A stretch of DNA of 35,641 bases from a virus: positions 1-35,641 of IMG/VR virus record IMGVR_UViG_3300023184_000314, one strand, 5' to 3'. The notes below the pieces were generated by a model that saw only the letters and a program-made list of their open reading frames with translations, was not told the DNA's origin and made no database searches. Below are positions 23,660 to 31,625 of the stretch, piece by piece; the stretch's first letter is position 1; each line of letters opens with the position of its first letter. Both the position numbers and the translations under genes were made by a program.

Positions 23660-24976
23660 ATGTCAGTTCCAGTTTTAACGCCAAAAAGCCAAACCAGTGC
23701 AATTATATTGCCAGCAACTGGAACATTTTCTAGAGTAACAAGCAATCTACCTATAGGTGTATATACAAATAGCCTTGATTTTATAACCGGTGCAGTAGAC
23801 CAAGTTGCATATACCTATAAAATGATCGGCGGTGATGTTCTTGATATTGAAATAACAGAAGGACAAATATATGCAGCATATGAAGATGCTACATTAACTT
23901 ATTCTTATTTTGTAAATCTTCATCAAGCAAAGAATTCACTTGGTAACATGCTTGGTTCTCCAACAGGCACATTTAATAGTGATGGTGAAATAAAAAGTGG
24001 AAGTGCTCTTTATAATCTCGTTAGTAGTTCTGGTCCAATAAATCTTACATACCCAATGTATGACATTACTGCAATTCGTGATGTTGCTGATGCGTTTTCG
24101 CATGAAGCAGGCGTCGGCGGTAAAGTAGATATTTACTCCGCTTCTTTTGATTCAATTCCAGAAGTACAAGATTATGATTTACAACAAATAGTTGAAAATT
24201 TAGTTAGTGATACAAACTCTTCATTTTTTGGAAAGATTTCGTCGGGTTCTAGAATAACAGTTCGTAAGGTTTATTATAAATCTGCCCGTGCCATGTGGAG
24301 ATTCTATGGCTATTATGGTGGTTTAAACGCCGTAGGCAATCTTTCAACATATGGTCAGTATGCTGACGACAGTACGTTTGAAGTAATCCCAGCATGGCAC
24401 AATAAACTCCAAGCAATGGCATATGAGGATAACATCTATACTCGCATTTCTCATTATGCGTATGAAGTAAAAAATAATAAATTAAGATTATTTCCAACTC
24501 CAAGTTCAGGAGATATAGCTCATTTGTGGTTTGAGTTTAGTGTAGGAGCAGGAAGTGGTGCAAATGTTGGTATAGGCATCATGTCTGGTTCTTCATACCT
24601 TGAAGCAAGTGGCAAAGACTCAAGAATCGGTGGTGTTAATAACATCAATACTCTTCCTTTTTCAAACATTCCTTTTGAAAATATAAACTCAATTGGTAAA
24701 CATTGGATTCGTCGTTATGCTCTTGCTGTAGCTAAAGGTATGCTTGCAGAGGTGCGTTCTAAGTTTCAGACCATCCCAATACCGGGTGAAAGCGTAACGT
24801 TGAATGGGGCTGATTTAAGAGCGCAGAGTAAAGAAGAAAAAGACGCTCTTCGTGACGAACTATTGAAGATACTTGAAGATACAGATTATACCACATTAGC
24901 AGAAAAACGTACTGCTATGTCTGATAATGCAAACAAGATACTTAGTGCTATTCCAAACGTTATATTTGTGGGTTAA
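23660..24976 (+). CDS. Neck / head-completion-type virion protein
   Basis: The 438-residue product is mostly beta-rich and soluble. Its C-terminal part contains KHWIRRYALAVAKGMLAEVR, then IPIPGESVTLNGADLRAQ and a charged helix, a pattern I associate with head-tail connector proteins in T4-superfamily and related phages (an IPGxxxTLNGxxL turn between two helices). It is the first gene after the capsid and a promoter, and the neck-like protein at 24983 follows after six bases. It is probably part of the head-tail junction, in the role of T4 gp13/gp14, but direct homology to either is not shown. Confidence 0.75.
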   Translation: MSVPVLTPKSQTSAIILPATGTFSRVTSNLPIGVYTNSLDFITGAVDQVAYTYKMIGGDVLDIEITEGQIYAAYEDATLTYSYFVNLHQAKNSLGNMLGSPTGTFNSDGEIKSGSALYNLVSSSGPINLTYPMYDITAIRDVADAFSHEAGVGGKVDIYSASFDSIPEVQDYDLQQIVENLVSDTNSSFFGKISSGSRITVRKVYYKSARAMWRFYGYYGGLNAVGNLSTYGQYADDSTFEVIPAWHNKLQAMAYEDNIYTRISHYAYEVKNNKLRLFPTPSSGDIAHLWFEFSVGAGSGANVGIGIMSGSSYLEASGKDSRIGGVNNINTLPFSNIPFENINSIGKHWIRRYALAVAKGMLAEVRSKFQTIPIPGESVTLNGADLRAQSKEEKDALRDELLKILEDTDYTTLAEKRTAMSDNANKILSAIPNVIFVG

Positions 24977-24982
24977 TTATAA

Positions 24983-25786
24983 ATGGCTAAAAAGAAAGTA
25001 GATCAAAAAAAATGGACTCAGCCTGAACAGCCACCTCCTCCCATGTTTTTGGGGAAGAAAGAAAGAGATTTAACTAAGCAAATTAACGATGAGTTAATTG
25101 AAAGAGTAATAGGACAAACTATTATTTACTTTCCATTAAATATAAAAAATAGCGATTTTCATCCTCTTTATGGTGAAGCAATAAATAAAACGTTTTTAAG
25201 ACCTATCATAATAAAAGCATTAATAAAGATTGATGAACATCAGACTTCAACAGAAGTTTATGGTCTTGATAAAAGTTCAAAAATAACAGTAAATTTTCAC
25301 AAAAGAAGATTGACAGAAGATCAAGATTTATTTGTTAGAGAAGGTGATGTTATTTTTTATGGTTTAAATTTTTATGAAATCGTAAAGCTAGCAGAACCAA
25401 GAACATTATTCGGACAAATTGATCATAAATTTGAAATTCAAACTACATGCATCAGAGTTAGAGATGGCTTTTTCAATGAGCCTGTTGCTCTTTTGCAAAT
25501 AAGAGAAAAATATAGACAAACACAAGAAAGTATAATTGATATTATAAACAACACAACCGTTGAAGGTGCGTGTGGTGGAAAGATACAATTAATTTCTGGA
25601 AAAAGAACTAGTTCTCAACGTTCTCAATTTTTAGATTACGTAAATAATCCACTAGATTATGAAGGTTGTATCGTATATTTAACAGAATTAGATGAAGATG
25701 AAATCTTTGGAGATTTTGATCAAATAGATAAGTTTTACTTTAATGAAGGTGGTGCTTGGTACGTTAGTCAATTCTTCGCTTTGTGA
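24983..25786 (+). CDS. Neck protein candidate with C-terminal YFxEGGxW domain
   Basis: The 267-residue product starts with a basic, Pro-rich tail (AKKKVDQKKWTQPEQPPPPM). Residues about 25-150 look like a stopper or neck domain (DLTKQINDELIERVIGQTII, then DLFVREGDVIFYGLNFYEIV). Residues about 200-267 are a separate small domain (IQLISGKR, IVYLTELDEDEIFGDF, KFYFNEGGAWYVSQFF) that matches the whole of the next gene and the end of the long fibre. The head-tail junction role is inferred from order between capsid and sheath genes. Confidence 0.72.
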   Translation: MAKKKVDQKKWTQPEQPPPPMFLGKKERDLTKQINDELIERVIGQTIIYFPLNIKNSDFHPLYGEAINKTFLRPIIIKALIKIDEHQTSTEVYGLDKSSKITVNFHKRRLTEDQDLFVREGDVIFYGLNFYEIVKLAEPRTLFGQIDHKFEIQTTCIRVRDGFFNEPVALLQIREKYRQTQESIIDIINNTTVEGACGGKIQLISGKRTSSQRSQFLDYVNNPLDYEGCIVYLTELDEDEIFGDFDQIDKFYFNEGGAWYVSQFFAL

Positions 25787-25795
25787 GGTTTTAAT

Positions 25796-26029
25796 ATGGC
25801 AGAAATTTTATATGGTAGATTTAAACATATCTCAGGAAAGAGAGACAGCCCAGATCGTCTGCTTTTTTTAGACATGGTGGAAAATGCTGGTAATTATAAA
25901 GCATATATTATTTATCTAAAAGATATAGATGAAGATGAGATGTATCTACCGTTTGATGATGCTAAAACTTTTTATATAAATGAAGATGGCGTATGGCATC
26001 CTACAGATTTTCACAATCAAGTATTTTAA
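25796..26029 (+). CDS. Stand-alone small domain, homologous to the preceding gene's C-terminus
   Basis: The 77-residue product aligns with the last 67 residues of the protein before it: HISGKRDSPDRLLFLDMVEN with LISGKRTSSQRSQFLDYVNN, YIIYLKDIDEDEMYLPFD with CIVYLTELDEDEIFGDFD, and FYINEDGVWHPTDFH with FYFNEGGAWYVSQFF. A short gap (GAGGTTTTAAT) separates them. This is a tandem copy that has diverged. It could be a small virion or decoration protein; no function is known to me. Confidence 0.78.
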   Translation: MAEILYGRFKHISGKRDSPDRLLFLDMVENAGNYKAYIIYLKDIDEDEMYLPFDDAKTFYINEDGVWHPTDFHNQVF

Positions 26030-26047
26030 GAATAGGAATTATAAAAT

Positions 26048-26902
26048 ATGTCAGATCAGTCAGAATATGAAAGAAGAGGTCTTGAAAAAAATCAAGTTTC
26101 TATTGAGCCTTCAACGATAGAAACAATAGACCTATCAATTTATCAATGGCTTGATAAATCAATGAATGTCCATTCTAACACAAATCGTGGATGGAAAAAA
26201 GTTCCTATTGTATGGGTGACCGGTGAAAGAGCGCATCAAATAAAATTTAATAGAACTCTTAGAGATGTTAATGGCAATTTTATATTACCAGTTATAACTT
26301 TACAAAGAGAAACTATAGTAAAAAGTTTATCTAAAAAAGGTACATTTTACGCGAATGTACCGGCAGATGATTTTCGCGGTGGAGTTGTAACAGTTACAAA
26401 ACAAATATCTCAAGAAAAATCAAATAATTATGCTAAAAATAATAATAACAGAAAATATGTTCAGTATAATGTAAAAGAAAAAAATGAGAAAGTTGTTTAT
26501 GAAGTCACAAAAATACCTCTTCCTGTGTATATTGATGTAAAATATACAATAACAGTTAACACTGAATACCAACAACAGATGAATGAGATAATACAACCAT
26601 TCATGACTTATACGGCTGGCATAAACCATTTCATGGTTGGTCAAGAAGAGCATAAATATGAAGCTTTCTTTGAAAGAGATTCTTCATTTAAAAATGGTGG
26701 AAATATAACCAAATTAGAAAATGAAAATCGCTTATTTACAACAGACTTTTCTATTAATGTATTGGGTTATTTACTGGGCGGCGGCGCAAATTCTGAAAAA
26801 CCAAAAATAGTTGTTTCTGAAACAATTGTAGAAGTTAAAATACCAAAAGAGAAAGAAATGTTCCAGGAAACAACAGAAGTAGATAAAAAGAACTATTATT
26901 AA
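26048..26902 (+). CDS. 15: Tail terminator / proximal sheath stabiliser (T4 gp15-like)
   Basis: The 284-residue product has the gp15 layout: a segment ending KKVPIVWVTGERAHQIKFNR (T4 has a VPITYASKEH stretch at the matching place), a middle with LPVITLQRETIV, then KIPLPVYIDVKYTITVNTEY, QQMNEIIQPFMTYTAGINHF, and a C-terminal beta part with FTTDFSINVLGYLLG. T4 gp15 is about 270 residues, caps the top of the tail and holds the last sheath ring. It lies just before the sheath gene. An insert of Lys/Asn-rich sequence (about residues 120-150) is probably a loop. Homology is by pattern, not by computation. Confidence 0.75.
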   Translation: MSDQSEYERRGLEKNQVSIEPSTIETIDLSIYQWLDKSMNVHSNTNRGWKKVPIVWVTGERAHQIKFNRTLRDVNGNFILPVITLQRETIVKSLSKKGTFYANVPADDFRGGVVTVTKQISQEKSNNYAKNNNNRKYVQYNVKEKNEKVVYEVTKIPLPVYIDVKYTITVNTEYQQQMNEIIQPFMTYTAGINHFMVGQEEHKYEAFFERDSSFKNGGNITKLENENRLFTTDFSINVLGYLLGGGANSEKPKIVVSETIVEVKIPKEKEMFQETTEVDKKNYY

Positions 26903-26939
26903 AATATAGTGCTTTGTTACTTTTGAAAAGAAATCTTAC

Positions 26940-26945
26940 TATTTA
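26940..26945 (+). promoter_or_regulatory. Candidate late promoter element before the sheath gene
   Basis: TATTTA in the context CTATTTACCTA lies 41 bases before the sheath ATG in a gap of 78 bases. The same hexamer occurs 37-42 bases before the starts at 20464, 23660 and 29870. It may be this phage's version of the late promoter core. Confidence 0.4.
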
Positions 26946-26980
26946 CCTAAGAAATACATGCTGTATAGGAGTATTTTATA

Positions 26981-29830
26981 ATGAGTGGTGCAAATAAGTA
27001 TCGTTTCGTTTCCCCCGGAATTCAAATAAAAGAAATTGACAAATCACAAGTCAATAATGGTAATGACGCTGTCGGACCAGTTATAATTGGCCGCTCCCGT
27101 CGCGGTCCAGGCATGGTCCCAGTAAAAGTTCGTTCATATGAAGAATTTGTTCAAATATTCGGTGAACCTGTTCGCGGATCAACTGATGGTGATATTTGGA
27201 GAGAAGGAAACTTAACCGGTCCTGCGTATGCATCATGGGCGGCTAAAGCATATTTAGCTAACTCAAGTCCTATTACATTCGTGCGCTTAATGGGTTCAAA
27301 ACACCCAGAAGCTAATGCACAGGGTGCTGCTGGTTGGAAAACCGATTTCAGCATCACAACTACAGTTACTGCAAGTGGCGGTGGTGCATATGGCCTATTC
27401 GTCGTACCATCAAGCTCAAATGCACAAGTTACCGGTGCACTAGCTGCAGTGTTTTATGTTAACAGTGCCGCAGGTCTAGCTCTTGTTGGTCAAAATGCTT
27501 CAGGTACCATGACAACCGGTTCTGCTGCTTTCATTAAATCAATTGGAAACAATTTTGAATTTAGAATGAAGATTGTTGAAACCAATAATGTAAATGATAC
27601 ATCACCATTATTAGATACATCTTTCAACTTTGATAAAACATCAGACAAATATATCCGTAAGGTATTTAATACCAATCCTACACTAGTCAATACAAGTATT
27701 ACTAATGTAGACAATGTTGAAAAATACTGGCTTGGCGAAACGTTCACAGATTTCTTAAACGACAATGTTTCTGGTGGCGCTAGTGGTGCCGCTTATGCCT
27801 TTATTGCCGGACTAAAGAGTGCCACTGCAGATCTTTCTGACTTTCAATTAGTAGCGCAAGCAGCCAAAACCGGTTGGACGTTTTCACAAGATCTTAGCAC
27901 TGTAACTGGTTCATACAATCCACAAAACATGTCTAAATTGTTTAGATTTGTTTCTCTGGGTGGAGAAGGTTCTGGCGATTGGACACAACGTTCATTAAAA
28001 GTCGCAATAAAAGATATTAAATCTTCTCCAACTCCATTCGAAAAATACGGTTCATTTACCGTAGAAATTCGTAAGACAGATGATAATGATGCTCAACCAG
28101 CAGCATTAGAAGTGTTCACAAACTGTAATATAAATCCCAATTCAGAAAATTATGTTGCCAAGAGAATTGGCGACAAGTATCTTGAATGGACAGATGATAC
28201 TCTAACCGGTGAAAAAAGACACAAAGTATTTGGAAACTATGATAACGTTTCAAAAATTGTCCGTGTTGAAATGAATTCACTAGTTGAAGATGGCGGTGTT
28301 GATCCAGAATCAATCCCATTCGGTTTTCTCGGTCCTGTCAAATATAAATCAGTATCTTTTAGTGGTTCAAACGCGTTAATTGGTACTGATTTACTTAAAA
28401 CCGTAGGTCAAATTCCACTCGCTCCATCAGGTACACTAGGTTCAGTTGATGTTACCGGTATATCTGCCATAACTGCATCAATAATCTTCCCAGAATTGAA
28501 GATGAGAGTCTCAAGTTCACAAGCTGGTGTACTAAATGACCGTGATACATATTTCGGTGTTGTAAGTAATGTTGGAACCCGCGCTCAATTTAATGAAGAA
28601 TATGTTGATCTCGTAAGAATCAAACCATTTAACTTAGACACTTTCATACCAACTGGTTCATTAACGGAATATTCAACCATCTTCACTTTAGATGATGTTA
28701 ATGAAGTTTCAGGTGCTGCTGGTAAATTCTTCTGGCAAAGCAACAGCCGTGTTGGTGGTACATCAATAACTGCTGTTAATAGTTCTTATAAGAGTCTATT
28801 AGGTAAGGGTGTTGATAAATTTGTCATGCCTATGTTTGGTGGCTTTGATGGTTTGACTGTAAAAGAAAAAGAACCATTTGCCAATCGCGTATTAGGTCTA
28901 ACTGAAGAACCAAGAAATAATTCTGCTTTATACAGCGTTCAAAAAGCTATAGACATTATTTCTGATCCAGAAGTTGTTGAGATGAATCTTGTAACAATTC
29001 CTGGCGTAACCAATACTACAGTTACAAACAATTTGTTAGAAACTGCTAAAACGAGAAACGACACTCTTGCTATAATTGATATTGAAGGTGGTTACAAACC
29101 ATCAACAGAAGAAGCTACAGCAGAACGTTCAAGAGTCGGCAATGTAAACACTGCAGTAACCTTGATAAAAGCAAGATCCTTGAACAATAACTTTGGCTGT
29201 ACTTATTACCCATGGGTATCAATTGACGCTGGTAGTGGTATCCCATTATGGGTTCCACCATCTGTTGTGGCTCTCGGCACAATGGCAAGCAGTCAAGAAG
29301 CAACCGCTGTATGGTTTGCGCCAGCCGGATTTAATCGTGGTGGTTTAAGTAATGGTTCATCAGGCTTAACTGTTCTTGATGTTCGCGAAAGACTAAGCCT
29401 CAAACAACGTGATGCTCTATATGAAGTAGGCGTTAACCCTATTGCTTCATTCCCAAGTGAAGGTATTGTAATCTTTGGTCAGAAGACATTACAAGCAACT
29501 TCAAGTGCGCTTGACCGTATCAACGTTCGTCGTCTTGCAATCTATCTTAAAGATAAAATTGCCAAGATTTCAAAAGGTATCTTGTTTGACCCAAATCTAC
29601 AAGTTACATGGAATCGTTTCCTTGCTCAGGTTAACCCATTAATGGCTGATACTCAGGCTCGTTTTGGTTTAAGTGATTATAAAGTTGTTCTTGATAACAC
29701 GACAACTACACCGGATTTAGTTGATCGTAATATAATGTACGCCAAAGTATATATTAAACCAGCACGTGCAATTGAATTTATTGCAATAGACTTTATTATT
29801 ACAAATACCGGTGCAAGTTTTGACGAGTGA
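26981..29830 (+). CDS. 18: Tail sheath protein (T4 gp18-like), enlarged
   Basis: The 949-residue contractile sheath subunit begins with the family's N-terminal pattern (FVSPGIQIKEIDKSQVN, then VGPVIIGRSRRGPGMVPVKV, EEFVQIFGEP and SWAAKAYLANSSPITFVRL). The conserved C-terminal half carries SPEVVEMNLVTIPGVTN-type sequence (here SDPEVVEMNLVTIPG), WVPPSVVALGTMA and QARFGLSDYKVVLDN. T4 gp18 has about 660 residues; the extra 290 are mainly in the middle (about 130-520), Ser/Gly-rich and beta-type, and likely decorate the outer surface. AGGAGTATTTTATAATGAG is its initiation region. Confidence 0.94.
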   Translation: MSGANKYRFVSPGIQIKEIDKSQVNNGNDAVGPVIIGRSRRGPGMVPVKVRSYEEFVQIFGEPVRGSTDGDIWREGNLTGPAYASWAAKAYLANSSPITFVRLMGSKHPEANAQGAAGWKTDFSITTTVTASGGGAYGLFVVPSSSNAQVTGALAAVFYVNSAAGLALVGQNASGTMTTGSAAFIKSIGNNFEFRMKIVETNNVNDTSPLLDTSFNFDKTSDKYIRKVFNTNPTLVNTSITNVDNVEKYWLGETFTDFLNDNVSGGASGAAYAFIAGLKSATADLSDFQLVAQAAKTGWTFSQDLSTVTGSYNPQNMSKLFRFVSLGGEGSGDWTQRSLKVAIKDIKSSPTPFEKYGSFTVEIRKTDDNDAQPAALEVFTNCNINPNSENYVAKRIGDKYLEWTDDTLTGEKRHKVFGNYDNVSKIVRVEMNSLVEDGGVDPESIPFGFLGPVKYKSVSFSGSNALIGTDLLKTVGQIPLAPSGTLGSVDVTGISAITASIIFPELKMRVSSSQAGVLNDRDTYFGVVSNVGTRAQFNEEYVDLVRIKPFNLDTFIPTGSLTEYSTIFTLDDVNEVSGAAGKFFWQSNSRVGGTSITAVNSSYKSLLGKGVDKFVMPMFGGFDGLTVKEKEPFANRVLGLTEEPRNNSALYSVQKAIDIISDPEVVEMNLVTIPGVTNTTVTNNLLETAKTRNDTLAIIDIEGGYKPSTEEATAERSRVGNVNTAVTLIKARSLNNNFGCTYYPWVSIDAGSGIPLWVPPSVVALGTMASSQEATAVWFAPAGFNRGGLSNGSSGLTVLDVRERLSLKQRDALYEVGVNPIASFPSEGIVIFGQKTLQATSSALDRINVRRLAIYLKDKIAKISKGILFDPNLQVTWNRFLAQVNPLMADTQARFGLSDYKVVLDNTTTTPDLVDRNIMYAKVYIKPARAIEFIAIDFIITNTGASFDE

Positions 29831-29832
29831 TA

Positions 29833-29838
29833 TATTTA
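29833..29838 (+). promoter_or_regulatory. Candidate late promoter element before the tube gene
   Basis: TATTTA sits 37 bases before the tube ATG in a 39-base gap, only three bases after the sheath stop. See the recurring element described for 26940 and 23627. Confidence 0.35.
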
Positions 29839-29869
29839 GTAATATAAACTATAAAGAGGAATTATAACA

Positions 29870-30502
29870 ATGAGTTTAATATGGACACAAGCAAGCTTAG
29901 AACCAAAACGTAAATTTAGATATTTAATTGATTTTTCTGGTGATACAACAGATCCACAATTACAAACATCTTTAAAAGATTTTCGTTTTCTTGCTCAAAC
30001 ATGTGAACGTCCCGGTGTAAAAGTCGGTTCAACTCCGCATCAATATTTTGATAAAACTTATTTTCATCCTGGTCGTGTAACTTGGGAGCCAAATCCTATT
30101 AATATTAAATTAGTTGATATTGCTGCAAAAGCCGAACAAGCTACCGATACGAATCAAGCTCTATTGAAGGCATTTGTTCAATCTGGATTGCAGGTATTTA
30201 GTGGAGATAATGAATTTAGAACAATAGGAAAAGAAAGAGCTGTTGGTGCCCTTGGAAGTGTTAAAATTAGTGTTCTAGGTTCTCTGACTGATGCAACTAC
30301 TTTGATAGAGCCAAGTGGTTTGGCACAAGGTCAGGGAGTTGTTGAAATTTGGACTTTAAAAAATGCTTGGTTAGAATCGTTTAAACCAGATGCGCTTGAT
30401 TATAGTTCAGAAGATATTTTAACTGTGACCATTCAAGTAAGATATGATTGGTGTTCACTTGAAACACCAGCTTTACCTGGTAGTACATTGTTAGCGAAAT
30501 AG
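29870..30502 (+). CDS. 19: Tail tube protein (T4 gp19-like)
   Basis: The 210-residue tube subunit is recognised by order after the sheath and by its pattern: KRKFRYLIDFSGD, LKDFRFLAQTCERPGVKVG, then a beta-rich C-terminal half with VVEIWTLKNAWLESFKPDAL and VTIQVRYDWCSL. The NAWLESFKPDALDYSSED type segment is typical of phage tube proteins. T4 gp19 has about 163 residues, so this one has inserted loops (about residues 85-130). AGAGGAATTATAACAATG carries a good ribosome site. Confidence 0.92.
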   Translation: MSLIWTQASLEPKRKFRYLIDFSGDTTDPQLQTSLKDFRFLAQTCERPGVKVGSTPHQYFDKTYFHPGRVTWEPNPINIKLVDIAAKAEQATDTNQALLKAFVQSGLQVFSGDNEFRTIGKERAVGALGSVKISVLGSLTDATTLIEPSGLAQGQGVVEIWTLKNAWLESFKPDALDYSSEDILTVTIQVRYDWCSLETPALPGSTLLAK

Positions 30503-30511
30503 AGGTGATAG

Positions 30512-31381
30512 ATGAATGATAGAGATAATGAACGCAGACTGCAATTAGCAGCTGAAGACCAAGTCTCTACAAATGTAGTTGCAAGCGGCGGGCTTAAGTC
30601 AAAATTAGACTTGGCCTTTGCCGCTCCAACTCTTTTTGTAGAACTTCCATCAAAAGGTAAATTCTATAAACCAGGGAATTCCTTACATGGAAAAGAAACT
30701 TTAGAAATAAAGTTTATGACAGCCAAAGAAGAAGATATTCTTACTTCAAAGGCTCTTATCAAGAAAGGAATAGTTCTTGATAGGTTATTAGAAAGTGTTC
30801 TTGTTGATAAATCTGTAAGTACATCTGACTTATTGGTTGGAGATAGAAATGCTCTCCTGATTGATTCAAGAATTTCAGGATTTGGAAGCAAATATGTTAC
30901 AAGTGTGGGGTGTCCTGCTTGTAATACCGTTGCAAAACACTCTTTTCTATTAGATGAAAATAAAAAATTATCTGATGGAACTGTCCCAGAACACTTAGCA
31001 GATAAAATTAAGCATATTGAAGGCAAGTTATTTTCAATTATCCTTCCACAAACAGGTGTGGATATCCATATCCGCTTGATGGATGGTTCTGATGAAAAGG
31101 CCATCATGCAAATAACTGAAGCAAATAAAAATAGCACTGTTGACAGTAGCAATACACAGCAATTGAAATTGCTAATTGATTCTGCAGAAGGTGAAAAAGA
31201 TAAAAAGCTCATATCTCAGTTTGTTGATATTATGCCGGTAAGAGATTCAAGATTCTTGAAAGAAGCATACAAAGCTATTACACCAAATGTTGATTTAACT
31301 CAACAATTTGAATGCAAAGCCTGTGAGTACAGTGCAGATATCGAGGTTCCATTTAATTTGGAATTCTTTTGGGTTAAGTGA
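30512..31381 (+). CDS. Baseplate hub-type protein (T4 gp26-like), two Cys pairs
   Basis: The 289-residue product has the gp26 family pattern FVELPSKGKFY, then LEIKFMTAKEEDILTSKALI. A zinc-ribbon-like set is formed by CPAC near residue 135 and CKAC near residue 270, with a long domain between. It ends EVPFNLEFFWVK. T4 gp26 is about 208 residues. It lies between the tube and tape measure genes, where many phages code tail assembly chaperones, and a second frame overlaps its last 74 bases. AGAGGTGATAG is the ribosome site. Confidence 0.82.
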   Translation: MNDRDNERRLQLAAEDQVSTNVVASGGLKSKLDLAFAAPTLFVELPSKGKFYKPGNSLHGKETLEIKFMTAKEEDILTSKALIKKGIVLDRLLESVLVDKSVSTSDLLVGDRNALLIDSRISGFGSKYVTSVGCPACNTVAKHSFLLDENKKLSDGTVPEHLADKIKHIEGKLFSIILPQTGVDIHIRLMDGSDEKAIMQITEANKNSTVDSSNTQQLKLLIDSAEGEKDKKLISQFVDIMPVRDSRFLKEAYKAITPNVDLTQQFECKACEYSADIEVPFNLEFFWVK

Positions 31382-31556
31382 TGAGTACATTGAAAGTGTG
31401 TATGAAATGTTTTTTGCCCTCAAATATCATGGAGGGTGGAGTTTTACAGAAGCCTACAACTTACCAATACCAATACGTGACTGGTTTGTCAAGCGTCTGG
31501 TGAAACAGAAAAAAGAAGAAGCTGACCAGATGGAAAAAGCTTCTCGCGGAAGATAA
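31308..31556 (+). CDS. Small tail protein overlapping gp26, start uncertain
   Basis: The conserved-looking part is SDEYIESVYEMFFALKYHGG followed by WSFTEAYNLPIPIRDWFVKR and a charged tail. It resembles a small protein family found after gp26 in T4-like phages, with a YN[LM]P motif. The open frame begins with ATG at 31308, deep inside the gp26 gene and with no ribosome site; GTG 31398 and ATG 31407 would lose conserved residues. The frame is +1 (or -2) to gp26, and conserved sequence begins right where gp26 ends, so it may be made as an extension of gp26 by frameshift near TTCTTTTGGGTT (31363-31374). Confidence 0.7.
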   Translation: MNAKPVSTVQISRFHLIWNSFGLSDEYIESVYEMFFALKYHGGWSFTEAYNLPIPIRDWFVKRLVKQKKEEADQMEKASRGR

Positions 31557-31563
31557 AGAAAAT

Positions 31564-31612
31564 ATTATACCTTGCTACTAAATAATAATGTAGCAAGGTA
31601 TAATTTTATTTA
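31564..31612 (+). terminator. Strong intrinsic terminator before the tape measure gene
   Basis: ATTATACCTTGCTAC (31564-31578) and its exact complement GTAGCAAGGTATAAT (31590-31604) form a perfect 15-bp stem with an 11-base loop, followed by TTTATTT. AAGGAATC then serves as the ribosome site for the next gene. The tape measure gene lies within 15 bases of it, so a promoter must lie in or beyond the hairpin, or read-through is used. Confidence 0.85.
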
Positions 31613-31625
31613 AGGAATCTATTAA

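Noticed and set aside
30664-31212. 182-residue open frame on the - strand in the gp26-like gene
   Set aside because: Shadow of a well supported gene, Ser/Leu-rich, no family match.
31381-31503. Third-frame ORF starting with ATG overlapping the gp26 stop (40 residues)
   Set aside because: Good ATGA overlap, but the product (MSTLKVCMKCFLPSN...) is unlike any family, while the other frame encodes a conserved-looking protein.
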